From the NCBI GenBank assembly GCA_015075425.1, contig JABTUL010000001.1, positions 992,001 to 1,056,000 on the forward strand: 64,000 nucleotides of DNA, given 5' to 3'. Shown one piece after another: positions 23,570 through 33,054 of the stretch (its first letter is position 1; each line of letters begins with the position of its first letter). A program made the position numbers and the translations under genes. The notes beneath the pieces were generated by a model, which had not been told where the DNA came from, did no database searches, and was given only the letters and a program-made list of their open reading frames with translations. Source of the DNA: Spirochaetales bacterium (GTDB lineage Bacteria; Spirochaetota; Leptospiria; Leptospirales; Leptonemataceae).

Positions 23570-24703
23570 ATGCGGATGGGAATTATCGGTCATGCCCTCA
23601 CCATGGAGGGGCAGAACGATGACTGGTCCGTCGAAGACACCGTCTTTTACACGGTGCGTCAGGCTCTGGAATCTGCCGGCATGGAAATCGGTCAGGTCGA
23701 TACGGTGGTTCAGGCGGCCGATGACGTCCTTGACGGTATTGCCATCAACCACGTACAAACCATAGAAGCGGCGGGAGCTTTTCTTAAAGAAGAATCCAAG
23801 GTCGAACGTGATGGTGCCTGGGCCTTGCAGTATGCCATGGTGCGTCTTTTATCCGGCAAATTCCAGACGGCAATGGTTGTCGCCTTCTCCAAGGGCAGCC
23901 AGAGCAGCCTTTCCGCCTTCAGCGGTCTTTCCGCAGATCCCTTTTATTTGCGTCCCGTAGGCACGGATGCCGATAGCATTGCAGCCATTCAGGCGCATTA
24001 CTTCTGTGGCCGGACCGGAGCAACGGAAGAGGACCTGGCTCGCATCGCTCAAAAGAACCGAAGCGCTGCTCTTGCGAATCCTCGCAGTATGCGCGGCGAA
24101 GGCCGTGAAATTTCTATAGAAGAAATTCTGGCCGCAGAGCCTATTGCCACTCCGATCAATGTATTGAACAGCGCCCGGGTGGGCGATGGTTGCACGGTGC
24201 TGCTCCTGGCCACAGAAGACTGGATCCGGCAAAACCAGAAGAAGGCCAGTTTTCTGACCGGAGTCGGCTTCATTTCCGATGCCTACTATCCCACCTACCG
24301 CGACCTTTCGCGACTCAAAAGTGCAGAACTGGCCATGCAGGCTGCAGCCAGGATGGCCGGCCTTGCTCCCGCTGATGTCCGTCTTGCTGAAGTTCATGAA
24401 TGCTATGCACACCAGGAGCTGATGCTCTATGAGGCGCTGGGTTTTTGCAAAGAAGGAGAGGCCGTTAGCTTTCTGAATGATGGTCACTCTTTGCCGGGAG
24501 GTCGATTGCCGGTGAACCCTTCGGGTGGCGTTCTGGGTGGCAATGTCATCTATGCTGCCGGACTCACGCGCGTTCTGGAATGCCATTTGCAATTGACCGG
24601 TCAGGCAGGAGCCGTACAGGTGAAGGGGGCAGACCGGGCCATCGCTCATGCTCAGGCCGGGCTTGCCATGCAGGCCAATATTGCCTTTGTCCTGGAGAGT
24701 TGA
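23570..24703 (+). CDS. Thiolase-fold protein, SCP-x/Ltp type (thiolase 1)
   Basis: 377 residues, slightly short for thiolases. The start is the first of two ATGs six bases apart. The fold is clear from VHECYAHQELMLYEALGFCK and LPVNPSGGVLGGNVIYAAGL near the C-terminus. The nucleophilic Cys expected around residue 82 (usually N-C-x-S-G) is absent: VERDGAWALQYAM. The His of the G-H-P-x-G loop is replaced by Asn, and the second Cys is not visible. It is therefore unlikely to do ordinary thiolysis. It may be an Ltp2-like retro-aldolase or a structural partner of thiolase 2. The next gene starts within 3 bases of this stop. Confidence 0.75.
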   Translation: MRMGIIGHALTMEGQNDDWSVEDTVFYTVRQALESAGMEIGQVDTVVQAADDVLDGIAINHVQTIEAAGAFLKEESKVERDGAWALQYAMVRLLSGKFQTAMVVAFSKGSQSSLSAFSGLSADPFYLRPVGTDADSIAAIQAHYFCGRTGATEEDLARIAQKNRSAALANPRSMRGEGREISIEEILAAEPIATPINVLNSARVGDGCTVLLLATEDWIRQNQKKASFLTGVGFISDAYYPTYRDLSRLKSAELAMQAAARMAGLAPADVRLAEVHECYAHQELMLYEALGFCKEGEAVSFLNDGHSLPGGRLPVNPSGGVLGGNVIYAAGLTRVLECHLQLTGQAGAVQVKGADRAIAHAQAGLAMQANIAFVLES

Positions 24704-24705
24704 AT

Positions 24706-25911
24706 ATGGGAAAAAAAGTAGCGATCACCGGAATTGGCCAGACACGCACCAAGCTCAAAAGAAAGGACGTGAACTTTCCCGAACTCATGGGTGAAGCCTG
24801 TCGGGCGGCCCTGCAGGATGCAGGCCTTTCCATTGATCAGATTGATTGTGTTGTTTGCTCGAGCAGCCCGGAATTCTTCGAGGGACTCAGTGAGCCGGAA
24901 ATGTGGGCCACAGACTTTACCTTTGGAGTGTTAAAACCCCATTACCGCATCCAGACCGGCGGAACGGTGGGTGCCTCGACAACCATTGCGGGCTGGTATC
25001 TGGCCACGTCGGGAATGTACAACAATGTCCTGGTTGTTTCCGGCGATAAGCTGACGGAGGGCTCGGTGCAAAAGGGGCTGTCCATGGTTTATTCTCCCAC
25101 CATGGGTCGTGATTTCGCTGCGGGTGCGCCCTCTGCCGTTGCCTGTCAAACACGCGTATATATGAATAAATATCCTCAAGTAAGCGATGAGCACTTTGCC
25201 AGAATCGGCACCATGATGCGGCGCAACGCTCTGAACAATCCCCATGCAACGCTCAAATTGCCGCAGATCACGGAGGAGATGATGCTGAACATGGCCTGGC
25301 TTTCCACTCCCTTCCGCCTGCTCGATTCCTGTCCCACCAGTGACGCGGCCTGCGCCATGATATTGCAGAGTGACGAGAATGCGCTTGCCAATCCCAGGCC
25401 CCGCGCCTGGATTCAGGCCGTTTCCACAGTCGCAGATGGAGTGAATTATCCCGATCGGGACTGGTCGGATCCCATCGCCTTAAAAAAAGCCGCCCGGACC
25501 TGTTACGAGGCTACCGGGATCAAGAATCCGCTGGAGGATCTGGATGTTGTGGAAATTTACGATGCTTTTACCAGCCAGCATCTGATCTGGCTTGAGGGTC
25601 TCGGGCTCTGTGAACCGGGCAGGGCAGCGCCGGATCTGATTGATTCGGGGGCCATTGCCATGGATGGGAAGCTTCCGGTGAATCCCTCGGGCGGAGTACT
25701 TTCCAACAATTCGATCGGCGGGTCGGCAATGATCCGTCAGGCTGAAGTGGCCCTGCAGATAATGAATCGAGCGGGTGACCGTCAGGTTCCCGGTGCAGAA
25801 ATCGGTCTTGCTCATGGCTGGGGAGGTGCGATTCAGTTTCACACGGTGATGATTCTTTCGGGAGAGAAAGAAATGGAGGATTCGTTCCGCAAAAGAGCGG
25901 CGCGGAGATAG
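24706..25911 (+). CDS. Thiolase-fold protein, SCP-x/Ltp type (thiolase 2)
   Basis: 401 residues from an ATG at 24706; the frame is open upstream, but homology begins at KKVAITGIGQT. The C-terminal half has VVEIYDAFTSQHLIWLEGLG, LPVNPSGGVLSNNSIGG and GLAHGWGGAIQFH. The nucleophilic Cys expected near residue 87 is missing (RIQTGGTVGAST). The Tyr in the YDAFT segment corresponds to the Tyr used by Ltp2-type retro-aldolases of steroid side-chain breakdown. With the DUF35 protein encoded next it could form an Ltp2-ChsH2-like aldolase. This function is inferred from family knowledge. Confidence 0.78.
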   Translation: MGKKVAITGIGQTRTKLKRKDVNFPELMGEACRAALQDAGLSIDQIDCVVCSSSPEFFEGLSEPEMWATDFTFGVLKPHYRIQTGGTVGASTTIAGWYLATSGMYNNVLVVSGDKLTEGSVQKGLSMVYSPTMGRDFAAGAPSAVACQTRVYMNKYPQVSDEHFARIGTMMRRNALNNPHATLKLPQITEEMMLNMAWLSTPFRLLDSCPTSDAACAMILQSDENALANPRPRAWIQAVSTVADGVNYPDRDWSDPIALKKAARTCYEATGIKNPLEDLDVVEIYDAFTSQHLIWLEGLGLCEPGRAAPDLIDSGAIAMDGKLPVNPSGGVLSNNSIGGSAMIRQAEVALQIMNRAGDRQVPGAEIGLAHGWGGAIQFHTVMILSGEKEMEDSFRKRAARR

Positions 25912-25916
25912 TGGGC

Positions 25917-26384
25917 ATGGCAGAAGAATCAGTAAAAATTCTTGAGGGATCTATTGAGATGGATTACAAGTGGGCGCCAGGCAGCACCGTGGGTCGCTTT
26001 CTCACGGCCCTTCGCGATCAAAAAGAACTTCTGGCTGTGCGTTGTCCGGTAACGTCTCTGGTCTATCTGCCGCCACAGGGATGGTCGCCTTACGGTCAGG
26101 TCAAAATGGATCACTTTCAAACCATTGCTTCCGCGCCTCGACTTAAAGCCGGCTCTATCGTCTATCGTGCTCCCTGGAACCTCCCTGCCGGAATTACACC
26201 GCCTTATATGTATGCAAGCATCAGCTTCGCCGGTGCGGACACGGAACTGTTGCACATCGTCTACGCCAGTGAGCCTGTTTTAAAATCTTTACGGCCGGGC
26301 AGTCCTCTTTCCATCAAATGGAAAGAGGAGCGGACCGGCACCATTCGTGATATACTCTATTTTGAACCGCAGGGGGCAGTGTGA
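25917..26384 (+). CDS. DUF35 OB-fold protein without zinc-binding Cys
   Basis: 155 residues from an ATG at 25917 with GGAG 11 bases before it; a GTG at 25911 overlapping the previous stop is possible. The layout is that of DUF35 proteins, which bind acyl-CoA and pair with thiolases: an N-terminal helix, the zinc-ribbon position (RCPVTSLVYLPP) and an OB-fold (ASAPRLKAGSIVYRAPWNL onward). Only one of the usual four ribbon Cys remains, so it should not bind zinc. Located directly behind thiolase 2, it is probably that enzyme's partner. It overlaps the ligase gene by four bases (GTGA). Confidence 0.75.
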   Translation: MAEESVKILEGSIEMDYKWAPGSTVGRFLTALRDQKELLAVRCPVTSLVYLPPQGWSPYGQVKMDHFQTIASAPRLKAGSIVYRAPWNLPAGITPPYMYASISFAGADTELLHIVYASEPVLKSLRPGSPLSIKWKEERTGTIRDILYFEPQGAV

Positions 26385-28372
26385 ACTACCGGACAGAGTG
26401 CCCCTTTGCGACCATCCCGGAACTGATGGCGGATCGGGCCTATTCGTTAAAAGACAAAACCTATCTTATCTTTCAGGGCCGTCGCTTCAGCTACGCGGAA
26501 TTTTCGAAAATCACGGACCAGGCGGCTGCGGCATTTCTGGGGCTGGGACTAAAGAGCGGGCAGCATGTAGCTATTCTCATACCCAATTCACCCGAATTTC
26601 TTTTCTGCTATTTTGGGGCCATGAAAGCGGGTCTGGTCGCCGTTACCCTGAACACCCTGCTCAAAGCGGATGAACTTGAATACATCATCAATGATTGCGA
26701 TGCGAGTGTGTTGTGTACCACGCCCCAATACCGTAAAATGCTCGATCCGTTCTGGGATGCTCTGCCAGGGATCAAAAACACGCTTCTGGCCGGTGATCAT
26801 CAAGTGGACTATCCGGAAGCCCGATCGCTAAAACAACTGATAGAAGAAGCCCCGGCGACTTTTGCGGCAGATACGCGCACGGAAAAACCGGCTTCCATGA
26901 TCTATACATCGGGAACAACGGGTCATCCCAAGGGAGTTTTGCTCAGCCACGGAAACATCCTCTACAACAGTTATGTGGCCGCCCAATTGATCGATCTTTC
27001 TCCTGAGGATACAGCGCTTTGCATCATGCCGCTGTTTCATGTCAATGCGCAGATAGCATCCATGATGGCCACCATGCAGGCCGGCGCAACTGTGGTTCTT
27101 GAAGAAATGTTTAAGCCGCGCAGCTTCATTGCCACGCTCAAAGAATACCGTTGCACCACATTCAGCGGTGTGCCCACGATCTACAATTATCTCAATGAAA
27201 TGCCGGAAGCTCGTGGCGAGGATCTGGGTTTCCTCAAGGCCTGTATCTGTGGAGCTGCACCCATGCCTGTAGAAGTGTTTCAGAAATTTGAGGAAAAGTT
27301 CAAAGGTAAAATCATTGAAGGCTACGGCCTTTCTGAAGGAACCTGCGTTTCCTCTCTCAACCCCCTGCACGGCCAGCGCAAGATAGGATCGATCGGGATC
27401 CCGATTCCGGGTCAGGAGATGTCTATTCTGGACGACAGTGGCCGTGAGCTGCCGGATGGTCAGACCGGAGAGATAGCCATTCGCGGCCCCAACACGATGC
27501 TGGGCTATTACAAAAGACCGGAGGACACAGAGAGGACCATCCAGCAGGGCTGGCTGCATACCGGAGATCTGGGTTACCGCGACAGGGATGGTTACTATTT
27601 CATTGTCGGCCGCAAAAAAGAGATGATTATCAGTGGCGGAGAGAATATCTATCCTAAAGAAATTGAAGAAGTTCTCTACAAGCATGAAGGTGTACTCGAA
27701 TGTGCCGTTGTTGGCTTGCCGGATAAAAAATACGGTGAAGTGGTTGGTGCCTTTATTGTTCCCCGCAGTGGCTCCAGCCTGGAAGAGAAAGATATTAAAA
27801 ACTATTTGCGGCCCAAAATCGCAGCCTATAAATTTCCACGCGTTATTGAACTGGTTACGGATCTACCCAAAACGGCGACGGGCAAAATACAGAAAAATAA
27901 AATTGCCGAGGATTATTCCGGTCATGCGCGTCTGGTCAACCGGGTCGATGGCCGCGTTCAGGTCCCCTATCGCTGGGTCTATGGCAATGCTCTGGGGCGC
28001 TTTTACTCGGGGCTCAAAAATGAAGGAAAATTTTACGGTGTCCGTTGTCCCCGCTGCAGGAAGGTTCAGTGTCCTCCCAAGTCCTTTTGCGGGCTTTGTT
28101 TTGTCGAATGCACGGAGTGGCTTGAACTTCCCAATATCGGTACTCTGGAAAGTTATACGACTGTATATATGGAATTTCCCGGTCAACCCATGAAACCCCC
28201 TTACACGTATGGCTATATCAAGCTTGATGGGGCCCATACCCATGTGTACCATCTCATTGATGGCATAGAAGAGTCGGCACTGCGCGTGGGTCTGCGCGTC
28301 AGCGCTCTCTGGGCACCGCCAGAGGAGCGGCGCGGCAATCTGCATGACATTCGTTACTTCCATCCGGTATGA
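26381..28372 (+). CDS. Acyl-CoA ligase fused to a C-terminal DUF35 zinc-ribbon/OB domain
   Basis: 663 residues from a GTG overlapping the previous stop. Residues 1-520 are an AMP-forming acyl-CoA ligase: MIYTSGTTGHPKGVLLSHGN (P-loop), EGYGLSEGT (A5) and a C-terminal lid ending TGKIQKNKI. After a linker, residues 535-663 form a DUF35 domain with all four zinc Cys (Cys556/559 in CPRC and Cys570/573 in CGLC), then an OB-fold. I know of no common family with this fusion. The ligase would activate a carboxylic acid to its CoA ester, and the DUF35 part could hand the product to the thiolase-like proteins. Confidence 0.85.
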   Translation: MNYRTECPFATIPELMADRAYSLKDKTYLIFQGRRFSYAEFSKITDQAAAAFLGLGLKSGQHVAILIPNSPEFLFCYFGAMKAGLVAVTLNTLLKADELEYIINDCDASVLCTTPQYRKMLDPFWDALPGIKNTLLAGDHQVDYPEARSLKQLIEEAPATFAADTRTEKPASMIYTSGTTGHPKGVLLSHGNILYNSYVAAQLIDLSPEDTALCIMPLFHVNAQIASMMATMQAGATVVLEEMFKPRSFIATLKEYRCTTFSGVPTIYNYLNEMPEARGEDLGFLKACICGAAPMPVEVFQKFEEKFKGKIIEGYGLSEGTCVSSLNPLHGQRKIGSIGIPIPGQEMSILDDSGRELPDGQTGEIAIRGPNTMLGYYKRPEDTERTIQQGWLHTGDLGYRDRDGYYFIVGRKKEMIISGGENIYPKEIEEVLYKHEGVLECAVVGLPDKKYGEVVGAFIVPRSGSSLEEKDIKNYLRPKIAAYKFPRVIELVTDLPKTATGKIQKNKIAEDYSGHARLVNRVDGRVQVPYRWVYGNALGRFYSGLKNEGKFYGVRCPRCRKVQCPPKSFCGLCFVECTEWLELPNIGTLESYTTVYMEFPGQPMKPPYTYGYIKLDGAHTHVYHLIDGIEESALRVGLRVSALWAPPEERRGNLHDIRYFHPV

Positions 28373-28830
28373 GCTACTCGCGCGGTAAAACCTTTGAGGA
28401 AATTGCTATCGGTGAAACTGCCAGTTTCACCAAAACGATCAGTGAAACGGACGTTTACCTTTTTGCCGGAATCAGCGGTGACTTCAATCCTCTGCATGTA
28501 GATGAGGAGTATGCTCGTCGCACACCCTTTCAAAGGCGCATTGCTCACGGAGGACTTGCTGCTTCTCTTGTGGCCGGAGTGCTGGGGATGAAGCTTCCGG
28601 GACTCGGGACGACAGCCCTTGAGATTACGCAGAAGTTTCGCCGGCCGGTTTACTTTGGCGATACAATAACGGTAACCGTGCAGGTAATACGCAAGATTTC
28701 CCGCTTGAAAGTGGTAGAAATGAAGATCACCTGGACCAACCAGCGTGGCGAAATCATCAGTAAGGGCAGCTGTCGTGTTTTGCCGCCATCTCTTGAGCCT
28801 CATTCCCCATCTTCTGCGGCGGGAGATTGA
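28369..28830 (+). CDS. MaoC-like hotdog hydratase
   Basis: 153 residues overlapping the ligase stop (ATGA). The hotdog fold and the catalytic segment FAGISGDFNPLHVDEEYARR, with its Asp and His, are those of MaoC-like (R)-specific enoyl-CoA hydratases, and IAHGGLAASLVAGVL follows. It would add water to the enoyl-CoA made by the dehydrogenases encoded downstream. In steroid side-chain breakdown the equivalent hydratase works with a DUF35 protein, which fits the neighbours. It overlaps the next gene's TTG. Confidence 0.85.
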   Translation: MSYSRGKTFEEIAIGETASFTKTISETDVYLFAGISGDFNPLHVDEEYARRTPFQRRIAHGGLAASLVAGVLGMKLPGLGTTALEITQKFRRPVYFGDTITVTVQVIRKISRLKVVEMKITWTNQRGEIISKGSCRVLPPSLEPHSPSSAAGD

Positions 28831-28832
28831 CT

Positions 28833-29999
28833 GTGGATTTCCGTCTGCCCGCTGATGTACTGGAATACCGCGATTTTGTCCGGGAATTTGCGCGCAAAGA
28901 AATTTATCCATCGGCGGAAAGGCGGGACCGCGAACAAATCTGGGACCCCGCTCTCTGGAAAAAAATGGGTGAAGTGGGCCTGCTGGGACTTCCCATTCCG
29001 GAAGAGTACGGGGGCCAGGGCGGCAGTTGTTTGCTTACCAGCGTGGCCACGGAAGCTTTTGCTCAGGGTTCATCGGACGGCGGCTTGACACTGGCCTGGG
29101 GTGCGCATTCCATCATTGGCGCCATGCCCATCGTTCTGTGCGGAACGGAGGAACAAAAAAGAAAATATTTACCAGGAATTGCTTCCGGCGAAAAGGTGGC
29201 CGGACTCGGGCTCACGGAACCGGGCTCCGGAAGCGATGCGGCCGGCAGTATGCAGACGCGTGCGGTGCGCTCCGGTGATTCCTACATTTTGAATGGTAGT
29301 AAAATGTTTATTACGAACGGACCCATCGGTGACGTCTTTGTGGTGATGGCTGTGACCGACAAAGATCGCGGTGCTATGGGTATTTCTGTATTTATTGTAG
29401 AGAAAACCTTTCCAGGCTTTAAGACCGGCCGCAAACTGGAAAAAATGGGAATGCGCACCAGTCTGACCAGTGAACTTATTTTTGAAGATATGGTGGTGCC
29501 CCAGGAGAATCGCATCTCCAGGGAAAATTCAGGATTTGCCAGAGTGGGCCGGGCCACACTCGAATGGGAGCGCACCGTACTGGTGGCCAGTTCGCTGGGC
29601 TCCATGCAGTCCATGCTCGATCAAGCGGTCCGCTATGCCCAGGAGCGGATGCAGTTTCAGCGTCCGATTATCGATTTTCAGGCAGTGCAGCAAAAGATCG
29701 CCCTGGCCCGCTGTAAACTGGATGCAGCCCGCCTGCTCATCTACCGCAGCGCCCTCAAAAAAGATGCAGGAGAGGCAGCGCCTCTCGAATGTTCACTGGC
29801 CAAGCTCTACACCACTGAAGCGGTCAATGCTGTGGCTTACGATCTGGGACAGATTTTTGGTGGTTATGGCTACATTCATGAGTATCCCGTGGAGCGTGCC
29901 TATCGCGACGCCCGGCTGGGAACCATTGGTGCCGGAACCTCTGAAGTTATGCGATCGATCATTGCAGCCAATTTACAGAATATTGAGACCGGTCCATGA
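28833..29999 (+). CDS. Acyl-CoA dehydrogenase (first of an adjacent pair)
   Basis: 388 residues from a GTG at 28833, seven bases after GGGAG. A TTG at 28827 overlapping the MaoC stop is also open. Family motifs: GLGLTEPGSGSDAAG (FAD/substrate loop), FITNGPIGDVFVVMA, and GGYGYIHEYPVERAYRDARL near the end. The C-terminal loop is GAGTSEVMR, as in isovaleryl-CoA dehydrogenase, which lacks the Glu there; that enzyme's alternative Glu corresponds to the one in TLEWERTVLVASSLG. The enzyme should be active. It overlaps the second dehydrogenase by four bases. Confidence 0.9.
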   Translation: MDFRLPADVLEYRDFVREFARKEIYPSAERRDREQIWDPALWKKMGEVGLLGLPIPEEYGGQGGSCLLTSVATEAFAQGSSDGGLTLAWGAHSIIGAMPIVLCGTEEQKRKYLPGIASGEKVAGLGLTEPGSGSDAAGSMQTRAVRSGDSYILNGSKMFITNGPIGDVFVVMAVTDKDRGAMGISVFIVEKTFPGFKTGRKLEKMGMRTSLTSELIFEDMVVPQENRISRENSGFARVGRATLEWERTVLVASSLGSMQSMLDQAVRYAQERMQFQRPIIDFQAVQQKIALARCKLDAARLLIYRSALKKDAGEAAPLECSLAKLYTTEAVNAVAYDLGQIFGGYGYIHEYPVERAYRDARLGTIGAGTSEVMRSIIAANLQNIETGP

Positions 30000-31195
30000 A
30001 TTTTGATCTGACTCCTGAAGAGATGCAGTTTCTTTCTGGCTTCCGCAGCTTCTGTCAAAAAGAGATCCAGCCGGAAAGCCCGGATGTGCGGTTACGCGGT
30101 GAAATTCCGCGCAGCCATTTTGAAAAACTCTATCGTAGCGGATACAATGGTTTGCTGCACGCAGAAGATATGGGCGGTTCAGCCGCTTCCTATCTTCTGG
30201 CCACGCACGCCCAGGAAATCCTGGCCGAGCACTGTCCTTCCACCTTTTTCTCTGTCGGGGCTTCCGTGGGGCTTTTTGGCCTGCCGCTTTCTGCCTGGGG
30301 GACGCCAGAGCAGAAGCAACGCTACCTGCCGGATATCATCGCCGGGAAAAAAACCGGCTGCCTGGCAGTGACGGAACCCGGGGCCGGGTCTGATGTGCGG
30401 GCGATTCAAAGTCAGGTCACCAGGGTCTCGGAGTCAGAACTGATTCTAAAGGGGCAGAAGGCATACATCACCAATGCACCCGTTTGTGATTTGATCCTTG
30501 TTCTGGCTCGCCTGAAAGATGAAAAAGGGAAGGAGCCGGGGCTTACCTGCCTGATTGTTCCGGCCGATTCGCCGGGAGTAAGTCGCGGGCAAAAATTGCG
30601 CAAGATGGGTCTTGATGGCTCGGCCACCGGTGAACTTTTTTTTGACGATGTGCGACTTTCTCCGGAGCAAGTTCTCGGCCGGAGCGGTCATGGCTTTGCC
30701 ATGGTCATGGATGCTTTCCTCCGCGAAAGGCTGGCGCTCGCCGCCTTCTGTTTGGGAGCCATGGCTGCCTGTTTTCGTGAAAGCCGGCGCTTCAGTCGTG
30801 AACGCCGTGCTTTTGGACGTCCCATCTACAAACAGCAGAGTGTGGCATTCATGTTGGCCGATATGCTGACCCGCTATGAATCGGCACGGCTTGTGGTGCA
30901 CGAAGCGGCGTGGCTGCTGGATCAGTACGGAAATGCAGCCGGTCCCGTGCTGCACAACGGTTACCGTGTGGATCTGGGGGCCCGGATGGCAGCGGCCAAG
31001 CTGCTTTCCTCAACGCATGCCCGTGAAGTGGCCAACCTGGCCGTGCAAATCCACGGCGGGGCCGGCTATAGCGATGAGTACCGTGTTTCGCAGTTCTATC
31101 GCGATGTAAAGATTGCAGAAATTGGAGGTGGCACTTCAGAAATCATGCAGCAGATCATTGCCCGCGCGGAACGCAAAAGAGTGCGCTCTTTTTGA
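29996..31195 (+). CDS. Acyl-CoA dehydrogenase (second of an adjacent pair)
   Basis: 399 residues overlapping the previous stop (ATGA). Motifs: CLAVTEPGAGSDVRAI, AYITNAPVCDLILVLARL, and HGGAGYSDEYRVSQFYRDVK with GGGTSEIMQQ. The Glu in FLRERLALAAFCLG corresponds to the isovaleryl-type catalytic base. Two different dehydrogenases side by side recall the alpha2-beta2 enzymes used on steroid side chains, but those often lose one active site and both look complete here. It is the last gene of the seven-gene operon. A short ATTCT-TTATTT-AGAAT repeat follows before the convergent ilvD. Confidence 0.9.
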   Translation: MNFDLTPEEMQFLSGFRSFCQKEIQPESPDVRLRGEIPRSHFEKLYRSGYNGLLHAEDMGGSAASYLLATHAQEILAEHCPSTFFSVGASVGLFGLPLSAWGTPEQKQRYLPDIIAGKKTGCLAVTEPGAGSDVRAIQSQVTRVSESELILKGQKAYITNAPVCDLILVLARLKDEKGKEPGLTCLIVPADSPGVSRGQKLRKMGLDGSATGELFFDDVRLSPEQVLGRSGHGFAMVMDAFLRERLALAAFCLGAMAACFRESRRFSRERRAFGRPIYKQQSVAFMLADMLTRYESARLVVHEAAWLLDQYGNAAGPVLHNGYRVDLGARMAAAKLLSSTHAREVANLAVQIHGGAGYSDEYRVSQFYRDVKIAEIGGGTSEIMQQIIARAERKRVRSF

Positions 31196-31212
31196 GGGAT
31201 TCGATTCTTTAT

Positions 31213-32898
31213 TTAGAATTCATCCGTGACAGCGCCGAACTCCGCTGAACCCACGAGCCGCGCATACTTGGCCATAACTCCCCGCCTGTAACGGGCCGGC
31301 GGTGTTTGCCAGCTTTCCTTGCGCGCTTCCAGTTCTTCATCGGTTAAGTGGACCTGCAAGAGATTGTCCGTGGCATCAATGGTAATGGTATCTCCGCTGC
31401 GGAGTAGAGCGATGGGTCCACCAAGGGCCGCTTCCGGCGCCACATGTCCCACAACCATGCCGTAGGTCCCGCCGGAGAAGCGGCCATCTGTGATGAGACC
31501 CACAGAATCGCCCAGACCCTTGCCAATGAGAGCCGATGTAGGCGAAAGCATTTCCCGCATCCCCGGGCCGCCGCGCGGACCTTCGTAGCGAATCACCAGA
31601 ATGTCGCCTGCCTGCACCTGGTTTGCGAGAATTGCCTCCATGCAATCGGTTTCCGAATTGAAAACGCGCGCCGGTCCGGTGATGGCCGGATTCTTCACGC
31701 CACTGATCTTGGCAACAGCACCGCCCGGCGCCAGATTTCCGCGCAGGATCACCAGATGTCCCCTCGCGTACAGCGGGCGGCCCAGCGGATAGAGCAGATC
31801 CTGATTTTCCGGCACACTGTCCGGTATGTTTTCCAGATTTTCCGCCACGGTTCTTCCGGTCACCGTCAGACAATCGCCATGGATGAGTCCGGCTTTGAGC
31901 AGAACCTTCATCACCCGGGGGATGCCTCCTGCGCGGTGCAGGTCAACGGCCAGATACTTACCGGACGGTTTCATGTCGGCGATGTGTGGAACCATGCGGG
32001 CAATCGTTTCAAAGTCATCCAGTTTCAGATCGACGTCACAGGCGCGGGCAATGGCTATCAGGTGCAGTACAGCATTGGTGGATCCGCCTGTGGCCATGAC
32101 CACAGCGATGGCGTTCTCGAACGCTTTGCGGGTCATGATATCGCGCGGGCGAATCCCTTTTTCCAGAAGTTCTAAAACCTTTTCCCCTGCCAGGCTGGCG
32201 AGATCTTTGATTTCCTGGTCCGGATTGGCCATGGTGGAGGAGCCGGGGAGGGCCATGCCCAGAGCTTCAATGGCGCTGGACATGGTATTGGCCGTGTACA
32301 TGCCGCCGCAACTTCCCGAACCCGGACAGGCTTTCTTTTCCACTTCTTCAAAATCTTCGCGGGAGATGCGTCCGGAGTTGTATTCGCCAACCGCTTCAAA
32401 AACAGAAACAATATTTAAATCTTTTCCTTTGTGGTTCCCGGGCTTTATCGTTCCGCCGTAGATGAAAATGGCAGGAATATTGAGCCTGGCGATGGCCATC
32501 ATGGCACCGGGCATGTTTTTATCGCAGCCACCAATGGCCACCAGCGCATCCATACTCTGCCCCCGGCAAACGGTCTCAATGCTGTCCGCGATGACTTCCC
32601 GGCTCACTAAAGAAAATTTCATACCTTCTGTGCCCATGGAAATGCCGTCAGAAATGGTGATGGTCCCAAAAAGTTGCGGCATTCCGCCGGTGCCCCGTAC
32701 CCCTTTTTCTACCGCAAATGCCAGTTCATTGAGGCCGGAGTTGCAGGGCGTGATGGTGCTGTGCGCATTGGCAATGGCCACAATCGGCTTGCCAAAATCA
32801 CTGTCCGCAAAACCCACAGCCCGGAGCATGGCCCGGTTGGGCGCACGGGTATCGCCCTCCGTGATAATTTTGCTGTTCCAGTTGGCTTTTTCAGGCAT
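31213..32898 (-). CDS. ilvD: Dihydroxy-acid dehydratase
   Basis: 561 residues from an ATG at 32898; a TTG at 32913 is also open, and neither has a good ribosome site. The iron-sulfur ligands sit in [27 protein letters not shown] and [42 protein letters not shown] is near the C-terminus. This is the enzyme that makes the keto-acid precursors of valine, leucine and isoleucine. It is convergent with the acyl-CoA operon and divergent from the defence operon, with no neighbour from the same pathway. Confidence 0.93.
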   Translation of the reverse strand: MPEKANWNSKIITEGDTRAPNRAMLRAVGFADSDFGKPIVAIANAHSTITPCNSGLNELAFAVEKGVRGTGGMPQLFGTITISDGISMGTEGMKFSLVSREVIADSIETVCRGQSMDALVAIGGCDKNMPGAMMAIARLNIPAIFIYGGTIKPGNHKGKDLNIVSVFEAVGEYNSGRISREDFEEVEKKACPGSGSCGGMYTANTMSSAIEALGMALPGSSTMANPDQEIKDLASLAGEKVLELLEKGIRPRDIMTRKAFENAIAVVMATGGSTNAVLHLIAIARACDVDLKLDDFETIARMVPHIADMKPSGKYLAVDLHRAGGIPRVMKVLLKAGLIHGDCLTVTGRTVAENLENIPDSVPENQDLLYPLGRPLYARGHLVILRGNLAPGGAVAKISGVKNPAITGPARVFNSETDCMEAILANQVQAGDILVIRYEGPRGGPGMREMLSPTSALIGKGLGDSVGLITDGRFSGGTYGMVVGHVAPEAALGGPIALLRSGDTITIDATDNLLQVHLTDEELEARKESWQTPPARYRRGVMAKYARLVGSAEFGAVTDEF

Positions 32899-33054
32899 AC
32901 GGTCAGGGCGCAATGCCGGCAGTTTGTGTCAAATAGAGCATGGGCTCTGCGGCGGGCCGACCACGGCGCCGGTCCAGTGAGTTAACACGTCCTTGTCCGG
33001 CTCAAATAATTCTTCCCTGTCACACCAGTCCGCTAAGATGGGAAAGTCAGGACC
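32899..33054. promoter_or_regulatory. Gap between ilvD and the defence operon
   Basis: 156 bases without a gene. TAAGAT at 33034-33039 is a possible -10 box for the plus-strand operon but lacks a good -35. CAGGACC just before the ATG at 33055 gives a weak ribosome site. I saw no operator-like inverted repeat or RNA gene. Confidence 0.25.

Noticed and set aside
26828-27685. Minus-strand open frame of 285 codons
   Set aside because: Antisense to the acyl-CoA ligase, which has complete adenylation motifs.
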